Counted from the stretch's first letter, positions 22,593-34,454 are shown. The stretch is 64,000 nt of DNA from Fallopia convolvulus (GCA_964016875.1 OZ024724.1:46305820-46369819), one strand, 5' to 3'. Notes: generated from the letters alone by a model not told the origin. A program made the numbers and translations.

Positions 22593-22772
22593 CAGTGTTC
22601 TAACTAGGCAAACCCTAGGCAAAGAGAGAGCGCCTAGCGCCTAGGCGGCCTAAACAAGCGCCTAGCCGGACTAGACGGTCTCTTAGACGGGCTGGAAGGC
22701 TAGGCAGGCTAGCACCTTCCAACACCTAAGCGAGGCCTAGACGCGAACTAGGCGGAGATTTTTTTTACAGTG
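22593..22772. mobile_element. small hAT-type MITE, GCCTAGGCG-rich family, younger copy
   Basis: 180 bp, begins CAGTGTTCTAACTAGG and ends TTTTTTACAGTG. It is flanked by a perfect 8-bp duplication CTTGAATG (22585-22592, 22773-22780). The interior has repeated CGCCTAGG and GTCTAG motifs in the opposite sense to the copy at 4961-5164. No coding capacity. Confidence 0.88.
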
Positions 22773-22829
22773 CTTGAATGACAAGCTCAATCAATTGATA
22801 TTCAAAAATATATCAAGCTTCAAATGAGA

Positions 22830-22965
22830 ACTACCAAATGTAAGTATAAAGCTGCAAGGAAGGCCCTCAGCACCCAGCAAGATGCATCTCAAAACCATTA
22901 AAGCCAGTCCCTGATCACAACAGCAATCTGATCTGGTCTTGGGTGTCATACACACACACATATAT

Positions 22966-22997
<32 letters not shown>

Positions 22998-23120
22998 AGA
23001 GAGCAAGCAAGATGCATATCAAGACAGCAGTGCTGCAAATGGTAGTGATGCATCAGGGAAGCTTATTATGGAGATATAGAGTATGCATCTACCATCTACA
23101 TGGGTCTACATCATAGGGAA
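22830..23120. repeat. diverged dispersed repeat, copy 1, with (GATA)n
   Basis: Shares with three other copies the order: GCTGCAAG, CCCTCAG, CATTAAAGCCAGTCCC.GAT, a microsatellite, then GGCTTATTATGG (here GAAGCTTATTATGGAG) and CATCATAGGG. Here the microsatellite is (GATA)n at about 22965-22996. Confidence 0.75.
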
Positions 23121-23209
23121 AAATCTGTATAATTTTTTTATGATTGAAAACTAAGAAACAAAAGTTGTCAATGTTAAAGAATAGGTTTTTGTGATTTAAA
23201 GAAACAAAA

Positions 23210-23545
23210 GTTCAGTTGACAGTTCGACCCTCAGAAGTCAACAATCAATGTTGCAAGCAGAGATGGTATTTACACTTCTCCATTAAAGCCAGTCCCCGTC
23301 ATAAAAGCAGCTAAGCATCATCAACAATTAATGAATAATAACAAGAAGAAGAAGAAGAAGATGATGCCGAAGGATCAAACTGAACCAGACAACACAGAAT
23401 GCGTTCAATGGATGATGATGCTAAAACTGCTGCAAGAGACAGTTTATGGGAAGGCTTATTATGTAAAACAAATTCCGCTGCTAGTTTTGGTCTCCATCAT
23501 AGGGCAGTTTGTCAACAGCATACATAGTTTAATGCATAGTTCAGA
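23210..23545. repeat. diverged dispersed repeat, copy 2, with (AAG)n
   Basis: Same framework as copy 1: GACCCTCAGAAGTCAACAA, TCTCCATTAAAGCCAGTCCC, an (AAG)n tract near 23342, AAACTGCTGCAA, GGCTTATTATG, CATCATAGGGCA. An open frame here (23331-23549) is explained by the repeat and is not called as a gene. Confidence 0.75.
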
Positions 23546-23734
23546 TTGACATGAAAATTCAACACCCTTGTTTGTAATTCAAGGCTCCAGTATATTGAAC
23601 AATTACCAGCAAAAGAGCATCTCAAAACCATTAGGGGTTTTATCACTACATAACACTCTTTATCAACTACAATTGATCCTCAAATCAAGGTTAACTGACT
23701 CTCAGCTCTACAAATTCTATTGGACTAGGATAGA

Positions 23735-24443
23735 ACTAGTTGATGTACCCGTGTCCTACACGGGTCTATAATAGTAAAATATATTTTAAATATATATAGA
23801 TTTATATATGATTTAATATTATAAATTGAATATTAAATTTTTTTTTAAAAAAATTCAAATGTAATAATTATGTTCCCAAAATTTTCAAAAACAGTAATAT
23901 TATGTTCTTAATATTCAAAAGATATTTTTATAATGAAGATTATGTTTCTATCGCTTGCCAAATTTTAAGATCTCTTAATATAATTATATATTAGTAATAT
24001 TATTAAATTTTAAAAAATATTTTATAATCAATATTATGTTTTCATCAATTGCCAAATTTTATGATCTCTACAAATAATTGTATATTAGTAATATTATTAT
24101 ATTAAAAAAAATATTTCATAATAAGAGTATGTTTCTTGCCAAATATTAAGATATTTATATATAATTGTATATTACTATATTAGTAATAGTAGTAACATTA
24201 TTATAATTAACAAAATTATTCCATAATGGATTACACTCCAAACACAACTTGCCAAAATTTAAGATATCTAAATATAATTATATATTAGTAATATAAAAAA
24301 ATATTATTATAATATAAAGATTGTAAATAATTAAATAAATGAAGGGTAAGGAGATAAATGAAAAAAATTAAAATACCTACGTGGCATAGTTAAGACGACG
24401 ACACATAAGATAGGGGGATTCGACTTTAGTTATATTAAATTGA
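23735..24443 (-). mobile_element. Helitron-like element with intact 3' hairpin (709 bp)
   Basis: Minus strand: begins after A with TCAATTTAATATAACTAAAG and ends CTAG followed by T. The hairpin ACCCGTGTAGGACACGGGT is a near-perfect stem about 8 bases inside the CTAG end, the best Helitron terminator in the window. Interior AT-rich, non-coding. Confidence 0.8.
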
Positions 24444-24888
24444 TGATAATGGCATTATAATTTTTGTAAATATTATTATTTATCGATATCAATTAATAGT
24501 TTATAATAAATACAAAGATCATGTACCGATAATATTGATTTTTTAAATAAATTATATGTTAATAACACATATGATCATAAAGATAAAATAGTATATATTA
24601 TTCTAAAACATCAAAGATCACATAGTAATACATTGTGTAGAACTATTATATATTTGTAAAAATATACTTGACAAAATTTAAATTAAATATTTCTAAAAAT
24701 AATTATATATTTAGATATATAGTATGTACAATTATTAGTAATATTATTATAATATATATATAAGGATTGTAAATACTGAAAAGAATGAAGGGTAAAGAAG
24801 TAATTGAAAAAATTAAAACGCCTATGTGACATAGTTAAGACGACGACACGTAGGATAGAGAGATTCGAGTTTAGTAATAGTATATAGA
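24444..24888 (-). mobile_element. 5' portion of a related Helitron-like element
   Basis: Starts (minus strand, after A) TCTATATACTATTACTAAAC and then repeats the same 5' sequence as the neighbour (GTGTCGTCGTCTTAACTATG, ATTTACAATC), roughly 85-90% alike over about 200 bp. No 3' hairpin of its own is found, so it may share the 3' end at 23735 or be truncated by it. Confidence 0.6.
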
Positions 24889-25925
24889 TTTAACCTTTTC
24901 TATTAGATACATAATTTTATTATAATTTTGGTAATTAAATAGCTTTATAAAAAATGATAACTTAAATTATTAAATTTTATATTCTTATTTTAAGAAAGAA
25001 GACAAATAAAAAATATAAAAATTATGAAAAATCAATTAAAATAACACTTTTATGCTATTATCTTATAAGAATAAAAAGTTATATAAAAATGAAGTAAAAA
25101 CTATTATATTTAATTGATCTGTGGAAGTAAAAAGATAAAAAAAATCTTATTATTGGCATAAATGATAAGATAAAAATATTTCCTTATCTATATTTACTTT
25201 ACATATGATAAGAATTAAAATAACACTTTTATGCTGTTATCTTATAAGAATAAAAAGTTATATAAAAATGAAGTAAAAACTAATATATTTAATTGATCTG
25301 TGGAAGTAAAAAGATAAAAAAAATTCTTATTATTGGCATAAATGATAAGATAAAAATATTTCCTTATCTATATTTACTTTACATATGATAAGGTAAGATT
25401 ATAGTTGTCAATTTTTTAAAAAAAATTTATCTATATTGTTCAAGTTATCACAAATAAAAAAAATATTTTTAATATCACTATTTTAAAAAGCTAATTTAAT
25501 TAGCTATTTTAATATAAGGTAGGAAAATATTGTGGTAGATTAATTTTTATTTTTATTTAGAAATATTAATTATGTAAACACATAATCCATATTTCAAAGA
25601 TATCATCATTTACATACATATTTTTGTTTTAAATATATATATGTGATCACATGTACATATTTTTTATTATCTTTTTTTAAATTTATCTTTTACAAATATA
25701 ATGAATATAATGTCCTTTTTTATTTATATTAATCAAATCTGCTAATATTATTTTATCTTTATGTCTATTTGGAGATAAATTTTTACAGATATTATTTTAT
25801 CTTTATGCTTACTTGGATATAACTTTTTTATATAATTAACTATTTAAAATTATTATTTTAATAAAGGGGTGATGTGTCGCAATATGGTGGCAGAAATTGC
25901 TCGGGCTTTAGTTATTAGTAATAGA
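24889..25925 (-). mobile_element. Helitron-like 5' end and AT-rich body, 3' end not found
   Basis: At 25925 the minus strand reads A then TCTATTACTAATAACTAAAG, followed by GCGACACATCACCCCTTTAT, the same 5' pattern as the element at 20243-21314. No terminal hairpin could be placed at the left, so only the 5' end is supported; the left coordinate is the edge of the neighbouring element. Confidence 0.45.
25034..25392. repeat. tandem duplication of 179 bp
   Basis: Two adjacent copies beginning AATTAAAATAACAC (25034 and 25213) differ at only a handful of positions, so this is a recent duplication within the AT-rich Helitron body. Confidence 0.93.
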
Positions 25926-26024
25926 TTGAGCATTTATACTTAGTAATCACTAATCTCGAGATACTTTTGCAAACAATTACACAAACAACTTATAAAACTA
26001 ATTATAAATGACAAATAAGAAGGT

Positions 26025-26430
26025 AGGAGAAAAAGCCCTCAGAAACCAGCAAAGTAGAGCTGCATGATAGTTCTTACATTTCTCCATTAAAACCAGTCCC
26101 TGATGACACAGCAATCACTAGCAGCACCACTGATTACAACAACAACCACCACAACAACAACAACAACAACCCAGTGTGTCCCGCATTTGCTGGGTCTGGG
26201 AAATCACAACGTACACACCCATACCCCGAGCAAGTCGAGAGGGTAATTTGAGGAGGAGGAAGAGGAAGAGGAGGGGTGATTACAACAACGACGACGATGA
26301 TGAGGATGACAAAAGTGACCAGCGGTAACAAGCAGTGCGAAAAAAGCTAGTGGTGCATCAGGGAGGCTTATTATGGAGATAAAAATAAGCAGCTGATAAT
26401 GGTATGTCTCAGTCATAGGGCAAGAACTGT
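26025..26430. repeat. diverged dispersed repeat, copy 3, with (CAA)n and GAGGA repeats
   Basis: Same order as copies 1, 2 and 4: AAAAGCCCTCAGAAACCAGC, TCTCCATTAAAACCAGTCCC, then (CAA)n near 26137-26170, a GAGGAGGA tract, and GGCTTATTATGGAG with TCATAGGGCA at the end. Confidence 0.75.
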
Positions 26431-26569
26431 ATCATCAAGGCAAACTCAAGAATGGAGAAAACAAGCTTTTTCAGATTTAAATTTTTAGAAAATATATAGC
26501 ATATAAAACAAATAAAGAACTCAATGTTAAAATTTTGGATTTAACATTAGAAGAATAGAACTTCAGTCA

Positions 26570-27020
26570 ACAGTAAGACCCTCAGAAATCAGCAACCAAA
26601 GCTGCAAGCAGATGATATTTACATTTTTCCATTAAAGCCAGTCCCTCAGTCACTAAAGCAGTTAAGCATCATCAACAATTAACCATAAAGGGAAATTGAC
26701 CATATAATCATCATCATCATCATCATTGACCCAGTGAGGCTCCACTACAGCGGAATCTGGGGGGTCAAGATGGGTACCTCTGCCCATGGGAAAGGGGGTA
26801 CGCCCGATATTGACCAAATAATAATAATAATAATAATAATTGGAACAGCAACAGCAGCAGCAACAACAAGAACAAGGTCAGTCCAAAGAGATGGCGAGGT
26901 CAGTGGATGATGATGCTTAAACTGCTGCAACTGACAATTGATAAAAGGAGACTTATTATGGAAATCAAATTCCACCGCTAGCATTGGTCTCATCATAGGG
27001 CACTTTTTCAACACATTACA
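26570..27020. repeat. diverged dispersed repeat, copy 4, with (CAT)n, (AAT)n and (CAG)n
   Basis: Framework GACCCTCAGAAATCAGCAAC, TTTCCATTAAAGCCAGTCCC, AAGCATCATCAACAATTAA as in copy 2, then three trinucleotide tracts (CAT near 26707, AAT near 26817, CAG near 26848), AAACTGCTGCAA, ACTTATTATGG, CATCATAGGGCA. It is closest to copy 2. Confidence 0.78.
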
Positions 27021-27688
27021 CAAACCTTTAAAACATACTTCAAATGCACATGCAAATTCCACAAATATTTTTTTGTATGTCAAAGCTCCATTATATTACA
27101 CAATGATGACTGCCTAGTACTACAATAAAAACAGACCATAACAATAACCGTCCAAGGAATACTGTGCAACAGGTAAGCTAACTAAATGCACAGTTGCAAA
27201 TGGCCATGCCCTAGTCAAGTATTTAGATTTGAGGAATGACTAGTTGACTAGATGATTTTGTGTGCACTCACCAAATCACCATACCAATGAATATCAACAT
27301 TAGGTCAATCCCCTATGACAATTTGTATCAAACAATCCAAAATATGCATTTGAAAAAATACCACAATTGCTGTTTTTATAAACAAAAGGATTTAGAAGAT
27401 TTCAATGTAAAGTAGATAAGCCTAGAGTTGCTCCTCATTCTTTGTCCTTTCCCATTGTGACATTTAAGAACTTGGGAACAGAGTAAAAATTGTGTCAGTT
27501 CACAGGAAGCATCAACAGTCTCAATAAAGAAACATACTTAGATCACAGAATGAGTATAAATAATAATATGCAAAGCTACAAGACCAGCATAACCTGCATT
27601 CAGAGGCAACCACGTTCCAAGAATGTCGACTAAGATACAAGATTTCTGTAGCTATAAATGAGGCCAAACAGCAAGTATGAAAAATCTC
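27021..27688. other. 3' flank of the nucleolar-type gene
   Basis: No second gene recognised. The part next to 27688 should hold the 3' UTR of the minus-strand gene; CA-rich, moderately AT. Confidence 0.45.
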
Positions 27689-28666
27689 TTACTTTAACAA
27701 GCCAGATTTAGAAAGGAAACGAAAAGCCTGGTCAGAATTATCCAATACTGCAGTTGACCTGGGGACTTGCATTTTCCTCCTCTTCAAGAATTCGAGTGAG
27801 TTTTGTACACCAGCAGCCCGAGGCATATCCTTTAATACAATAATGGAGTCTACCCTGCCAATTACAAAAAAAAAAAGTGTATCAAATTTTTGAAACATCA
27901 AATAAGCTTGGACATTTGATTTCCCTCCCTATCGTCTAAAAATAAGAGAGTACATACCCAGACATCTTAGGCTTTTTCTTCTTTGGCTTTTGCTTCCTCT
28001 CTGACCTCTCCTCCTCAGAATCAGATAAGAACACTTGCCTGCAGTGGTGTTCGTCAAGTTAAGTTAATTCAATAAATCCATAAAGCAACTACAGACTGAT
28101 ATTTTGAACAGCAAATCTTAGATAACACACAATCAAGACAAGAAAAAAAAAGGTCAGGAGTTATACTTCTCTCTAGCAACAAGCATTTGAACAACATCAT
28201 CTGGCAGCATTCCTGCATTAATCCGGGACTGGCGATGCATTTGGTCATTAGATTCGTGCTGATCCACTTGTTCTTCAACATCATCCTCAATCACTTCTTC
28301 ATGTTGCGCTGGTTCAGGTGAAAACCTTTTTGCCTTTTTTCGAAGACGGTCTTTTCTTTCGCGTTTATCCCTATGTAAATAAATTCTAAAATGTTACTCT
28401 TGTTATGATTTAAGAACCAGAAGGGTAGAGCTTTTTAGGGCATGGGGAGCACAAACCTTAGTTTATTTTCTCGCTGAACCTTTTGCAACTCCTGATCTTG
28501 CTGTACTCCCTGATTGCAACAACAAGTTATATTCAGCAATCTCATATATGATAAATGAATTTATGTAATTGTATGGCGTGAGGACATAAAGAATGTTTAT
28601 AAGGCAAACCTGTTCAGCAGTAAATTCTTCTGGAGCATCAGAGTCCTCATCTTCCCTTCTTGACAT
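27689..28666 (-). CDS. conserved basic, probably nucleolar protein (UTP16/Bud21-like?), 5 coding exons
   Basis: Coding exons 28666-28610, 28509-28457, 28370-28167, 28038-27958 and 27854-27689 join in frame through GT-AG introns to give 186 residues. An acidic start (MSRREDEDSDAPEEFTAEQ) is followed by a basic helix-forming stretch (KDKRERKDRLRKKAKR with a splice within), a conserved patch NAGMLPDDVVQMLVAREKQV, FLSDSEEE, a lysine-rich signal KQKPKKKKPK fit for nucleolar import, and a C-terminal block NSLEFLKRRKMQVPRSTAVL ending FLSKSGLLK. I recognise this as a conserved plant protein and think it is a U3-snoRNP-associated type protein, but the family name is from memory and uncertain. Site II and telo-box motifs upstream, common in ribosome-biogenesis genes, agree. 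A 5' UTR exon (ending 28934) and a 5' UTR intron (28933-28712) are likely. Confidence 0.82.
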
Positions 28667-29006
28667 GATGCAGCTCTCTTTAAGCACTAAGATGCTTCCC
28701 TTCCTGACCGCCTGATTTCAGATGCCAAAAAATTCTGGACCAAAAACAAGACAGAACATCAATATCAAACATATTAGGGTTTCAAAAATCATGAGTAGCA
28801 ACTGCATTAGAGCTCTTGAGATGAACGGAAAAGTAACAAATTTCCAGAAGTAATGAGAGAACCAGTATTGAAAAGCGTTAAGCAGAGAAGTAGTATGCAT
28901 TGACAGTCGATGAAAAAAAAATGAGAGAGAAACCTGAAGGATGACCACAGCACAGAACCTCAAAGGCAGAGAACGATGGGCGATTATCAATTTGGAGAAA
29001 ATCAGG

Positions 29007-29132
29007 TTTAGGGTTTAAGGGAATTCGTGAGAACTGAGAAGACGCTAAATTCGGAGATGATGGGTTGGGTTTTGTCAATATAATTGGGCCGCGTTTCGGG
29101 CCCTTTTTTAGATAATGGCTACCTGCAGCCCA
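29007..29132 (-). promoter_or_regulatory. telo-box and site II elements upstream of the nucleolar-type gene
   Basis: The minus strand has AAACCCTAAA (29016-29007), a perfect telo-box, in or just before the 5' leader. TGGGCC (29085-29090) and the complement of TGGGC near 29127 are site II motifs. The telo-box plus site II pair is known in plants to drive ribosomal-protein and ribosome-biogenesis genes in dividing cells. Only about 100 bp separate these motifs from the LINE insertion. Confidence 0.65.
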
Positions 29133-29227
29133 TTATATTCCCAATAGCTTATTCAAAAGACAACTAAAAGGCAAGCACATCCTAAGAAAAGTGAAAAGAA
29201 ATTATATAATCGACAATCCTTACATTC

Positions 29228-32200
29228 GTTTTTTTTTTTTTGGCCAAAAAGGCCTACAATATCAACATTGACAAAATTAAGGAGAACACAAGGAAAATCA
29301 TTATGAATATTAAAGAGGGAATTAAGGGCAATAGCCCATTGTGCTAACGCGTCCGCTGCTCTATTAGCTTCTCGTCGTATATGAAGAATACGAACTTCCC
29401 ATGATGAATCATCAATCAGGTCCCAGGCTCCCAACATCTTTTGATGACATAAAAGTCCGAGTGTGTCGAAATCGATCTTGTGTGTAAGAGCTTATGTGCC
29501 ACAGCTGCATTAGTTTCAAGGATCAGTTGGTGCGCACATTCATAACTCTGGCTTGTTGAAGTCCATGAAGCGTGGCAAGAAGTTCAGCAGTGAGTGCTGA
29601 ACAAGAGCCACATGAAAAGGTAAAAGCCGACAGAATAGAATTAGCATCATCACGAGCAATACCCTGCCTCCGGCTTTGGCTGGATTGCCTTTTGAGGATC
29701 CATCAACATTGATCTACACCCAACTAGCCGATGGAGTTGTCCACTGCGTTTGTTGCACTTGCAGAATATTATCGCTGCTCAAAGACACACTCTTTAGTTT
29801 GATGGCATTCGTTTCAAAAGCCTCAACTTGTCGAACGACCACAACACTAAGAGAATTAATAGCATCAATTCCATCAAACACTAAACCGCTCCGGCATTTC
29901 CATGTCAATTAACCACAACATATAGGCGAATATGATGGACCATTGATCGGAGTAAAGCACATTGAGAGCAACCCATTGGGAGGTGTCCTGTTCAATAAAG
30001 AAACCAGTAGGCGGGTGATTTCGCGCCAGAGCCTCCCAAATTCGGTGAATTGGAGTGCAATCATGTAAGGTATGCAGCACCGTTTCCGGTTGTGTACACT
30101 TTGGACAATGCGAAACCCGGGTAAGATGTCTTGTACCCTATTAAGATTGCAAAGAATACAACCCTTTGCAACTAAGTACACAAAATTTCTCACCCTCTGT
30201 TGAGTTGGAATTTTCCACAAAGCCTTCCAAATATTAGAATGCGAGGTAGACTAAGTATTCCGTAAAAGCTTTGCAGCTAAATTTGCACTAAACACACCAT
30301 TAGCTGTATGGGCCCAAAAAAACTTATCTTGTGCCGTCTGATCATCATCCACTACAACAGATTGGAATTTTGAGCAAATTGCAGCAGGAAGAAAAGGGGT
30401 GATTGCGTTCTAGTTCCAACCACCAGGCGTCCACAGCTCGACCACAGTTTCACCAAGGAGATCATCAGGAACGTTCCACACAATATGATCAATAAGCGGT
30501 GCATCAACCAACCAGATATGCAGCCTGAACAACGTGGTCTGACCATTCCTAATGGACTTGTGCAGTTCTTTCACAAGCAACTTAGACCCATCCACAATAA
30601 CCTTCCACGTTTGGGACGAGCGGGGCAGGCGTTCAAACATATCAACATCAAGTCTCCCGCTGCAGTACTTGCTCCTCAAGATTTGAGCCCATAAAGTGTC
30701 ACGATCTTGAAGCAAACACCATCCAAGTTTAGAAAACATGACTAAGTTAGTGCCACGTATTTCACGAATTCCCAAGCCGCCTTCATTCTTAGGAACTGTG
30801 ATCTTGTCCCAAGCGAGGAGATGAATCTTTCGTTTCTCACTTGTTGAACCCCATATAAACCCTCAGATCATTTTATCAATTTCATCACACACACCCTTCG
30901 GGATTTGGGTAGTTTGCATAATATAGAGTGTAAGGCTTAGGATTGATTGGGCGAGTGTGACACGGCCATCCATGGATAGAGAGCGCGATTGCCAACCACG
31001 CAGCCTGTTACTGATTTTCTCTAGGAGGAAAACCTATCGCTTGTCATTCGACCACAAGCAACCGACAACCCAAGATAAGTCTCAAACTCCGATTCAACTC
31101 GAATAGATAGCAAACCACTGATTGTTGTTCTAACATCAGTCCGGACTGAATTAGAAAATATCATGTTGCTCTTCTCATAATTTACTTTCTGCCCTGACAT
31201 GCTACAGAAATGAGCCATACATTGGCGCACAACACTAGCTTGAGAAAAATCAGCTTCAGCAAAGAGCATCAAGTCTTCAGCAAAGAACAAATGAGAGAGA
31301 GAAATATCACCAATTTTAATCGGTCTCCATTCTCCTGCATCAACCGCTTATTGGATAATATGTGACAATCTCTCCATACAAAGCACAAAGAGATAAGGCG
31401 ACAACGGATCCCCTTAGCGGACTCCTCTAGAAGATTTGAAAGTAGAAGAGAGTTCGCCATTCCAAATCACCCGGGTAGCTCCAGCTATTTGACATTGCAT
31501 TATGGTCTCAATTAATTTTATTGGCAAACTTGTTTGGATTAGGATATCTTCAAGGAAATCCCATCGAACGCGGTCATACGCTTTTGCCAAGTCAATTTTG
31601 AGAATCATCCATTTAGACGAACGTGCTACCTTCATAGAATGCAAAACCTCTTGAACAATAACCACATTATCAATGATTTGCCTCCCAGGGATAAAACTAG
31701 CCTGTACCGAGGAAATAAGACTTGGGAGCACCGGTTTAAATCTGTTAACCAAAACCTTTGTTGCTAGTTTATACACAACATTAAGGAGTAAAACTGGTCG
31801 GAGTTGAGAAGGTGTGGACGGGCTCCCAACCTTCAACAAAAGGACTAGGAGTGCATCAACCAAGCCCGCTGGAAAATTATCATGATTAAGTAGATTTAAG
31901 ACCGTGTTTATGACTTGTTGTCCAATAGAATTCCAACCTTTTTGGAAGAAAAGCACTGGAAAACCATCAGGACCCAAAGCCTTATAAGGTCCCATCATCG
32001 TCAACGCCTTATGAACTTCCATTGGAGTGAACGGGGCTGAAATATGCTCAAAATCTTGACTCGACAAAGCTGAGAATGAAATAGTAAGTTGTGGTGATAC
32101 ACCAGTCCTAAGACCTTCAACCGAGTACAAAGAAGCAAAAAAATCCACCACCAAATTCTGAAGTGCTAATTCATTAGTAATCCGTTCTGTAAAGATGTAA

Positions 32201-32978
32201 TTTTATTAGCTTGACGCTTGACCACCGTAGAGAGGTGAAAGTACCTAGTGTTACGGTCACCATTAATCAGAAAATCCGACCTTGAATTTTGAAACCAAAG
32301 AACCTATTCTTGCTGGAGCACACCTTCCAGTTCTAAACGAAGATCTCGTTCTAAAAAGATCAGATGTTGAGACGGTTGGATATCCATCTCTCTAGGTACA
32401 CTATCAAGACGTGCCCACAACCTCTTTTTCTTGTGAAAGATGTTCCCAAAAACCTCCTTATTCCAACGAGCCAAACTTGTCGAGAGGAGATGAAGGGAGT
32501 CTGATAAGAGAAATTTCGGGCACCAGTTAAGCTGGAGAAAATTGTTATAATCCTCATGAAGGAGCCATGCTGCTTGGAAGCGGAAAGGCCAATGCAGCAA
32601 CGACCTTGGCAAAGATTCATTCAGACAAATCAAAAGAGGTAAATGATTAGAGTGTGGTGTAGACATGAGAAACCCGGGCTTCCGGGAATTGCAAATGCCA
32701 ATCCTCCGAGCAAAACGCCCTGTCAAGACGTGCCACTTTATATGTTAACTCAGTTCTACCAGTGAGCCAAGTAAAAGGTGGGCCTTCAAAACCTAAATCA
32801 AACCATTCAACTTATTTACCTTCTCCCAAAAAGTTTGAGATGCCCAGTTGGAACCAACTGAAGAATAAGAATGCTTCTCAGAGTTCATAGTTGCATTGAA
32901 ATCACCCGCAATGAGCCAAGGACGATTATTCATAGCCGCAAAATCACCAATAGAATCCCATAGTGCAAGAAGAGTAGT
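29228..32978 (-). pseudogene. LINE ORF2: endonuclease end, reverse transcriptase, RNase H (broken)
   Basis: On the minus strand: end of the endonuclease (PWLIAGDFNA near 32925, continuing from 43639-43406 across the insertion), linker, reverse transcriptase with KALGPDGFPVLFF, ASFIPGRQIIDN and ILKIDLAKAYDRVRWDFLED (32154-31414), the catalytic box at 31273-31284, then zinc-knuckle-region relics and a plant-type RNase H with NVDGSSKGNPAKAG (near 29710) and HIRREANRAADALAQWA (near 29370). The catalytic box reads FAED where this family has FADD. Several stops and frameshifts divide it. It is inactive. Confidence 0.9.
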
Positions 32979-34454
32979 TGTTGGTTACGGATTTACTTAA
33001 CAACAAATAAAATTTGTAGTCAAGACCCCGCTGAGTATAGCAGAGTCAGGATCGTCCACGGGAAGCACGGTTGTTTGTCTATCAACTACAAAAATAAGAA
33101 AACGAAGCAAAACAAGCTAAAACAGCTACGACCAACCTCGTTAACGACCTTGTCAGGGTCGTTAACGAACCTAGAAAACTACGAACATAGAACAATTAAC
33201 GACTCAAATGCAGGTTCAGTACCGAGGGTATGCTAACTCGGTAACGAATGAGAACGAGAGCAAACTAAGCAAATCAATGAATAAAAAGATCTAGGACAAG
33301 GGTTACTACGACATAGCTATGCATAAAAACTCATATGAAGATAAAGATCGTGCCTTTAAAGATAAATTCATCAACTTTCGCTGACTAATATGCAAATCAT
33401 TCAATTTTCATAAATCAATTTACTCTATCACTTGTTTTGAATCCAAAGCTCGAAACTTTCATTATCGAACAATATCAATATTCAAATTCTCAACTTTCTC
33501 TTTCGATTAAGTTGAAAGCTCAAATTACTTCGACCATCGTCTACGCATAAGCACAACAAGCAATTCAATAGATAAAAGGCAATCAAAACATCAACTTACT
33601 CATTCAAACATACACAACTATACCGGGTTTCAACCCCGATCTTAGATAAGAAGACTACTCACTCTTCATTGAAATAAAACAAACAACTTTATTTAAAGAA
33701 GACATTAAAAACAAAAATCAACTTGAAATTGAAAAGAAAATATTGTCTTACAAACTTCGTGGAATCCCGAAACACACTAAGAACTCCGAACAAAATCCGA
33801 TCACCGACCCTAAATTCTCTCGATCGATCGAACTCAGATTCGACTTTCTCTCTCTCGACTCAACTTCTCCTAAAACTAGTATGACTCCCCCTTGTTTTGT
33901 CTTAGAACAAGGGTATTTATACTAAGAAACTATCTATTAAAAAGGCTAAAAGATAAAAACTTACCCTACTTAAAAGATAACAAGATAAAAGATATAACAA
34001 CTAAAATTCGGCTACGCCTCTACCGACACGGGACCCTCGTTAACGACCCCGCACAGGGTCGGTAGACATTGCTGATTCCCTTCAAAAATTCTATCTTCCA
34101 GCCTCGTTAACGACCTTCACAAGATCGTTAACGAGCCTCTGTTTTGGCTTTTCTTGAACTTCTCTTCGGTTTTAACTTGGACTCTGACTTGATCTTCTCA
34201 TACAATCTTCTTCCTTATCTTCCATGCATTCCACCTCCTACCACAAGACTTCAACTCATCTCGAAAAATGCTCCTTGATGCTTAAAACCCTACAAAAAAG
34301 ACATAAAACGGAGTAACTTCCATACTTTTCACAAAATATGCAAACTCATCCAAAAAATACACAATACTAACTCTAAAACCAACAAAAACCAACAAAAACT
34401 AAACTAAACAACCTAAGAAACACACCAGAAACTAGACTAAAAACACGAAAATCA
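32979..34454 (-). repeat. 3' LTR of the Athila-like element
   Basis: 1476 bp, TGTTGGTTACGG to ACGAAAATCA on the plus strand. Roughly 5% different from its partner over the stretches compared by eye. Contains five copies of the palindrome TCGTTAACGA. Confidence 0.92.

Noticed and set aside
23331..23771. Two plus-strand frames as candidate small genes
   Set aside because: They fall in the diverged dispersed repeat and are not open in the other three copies.
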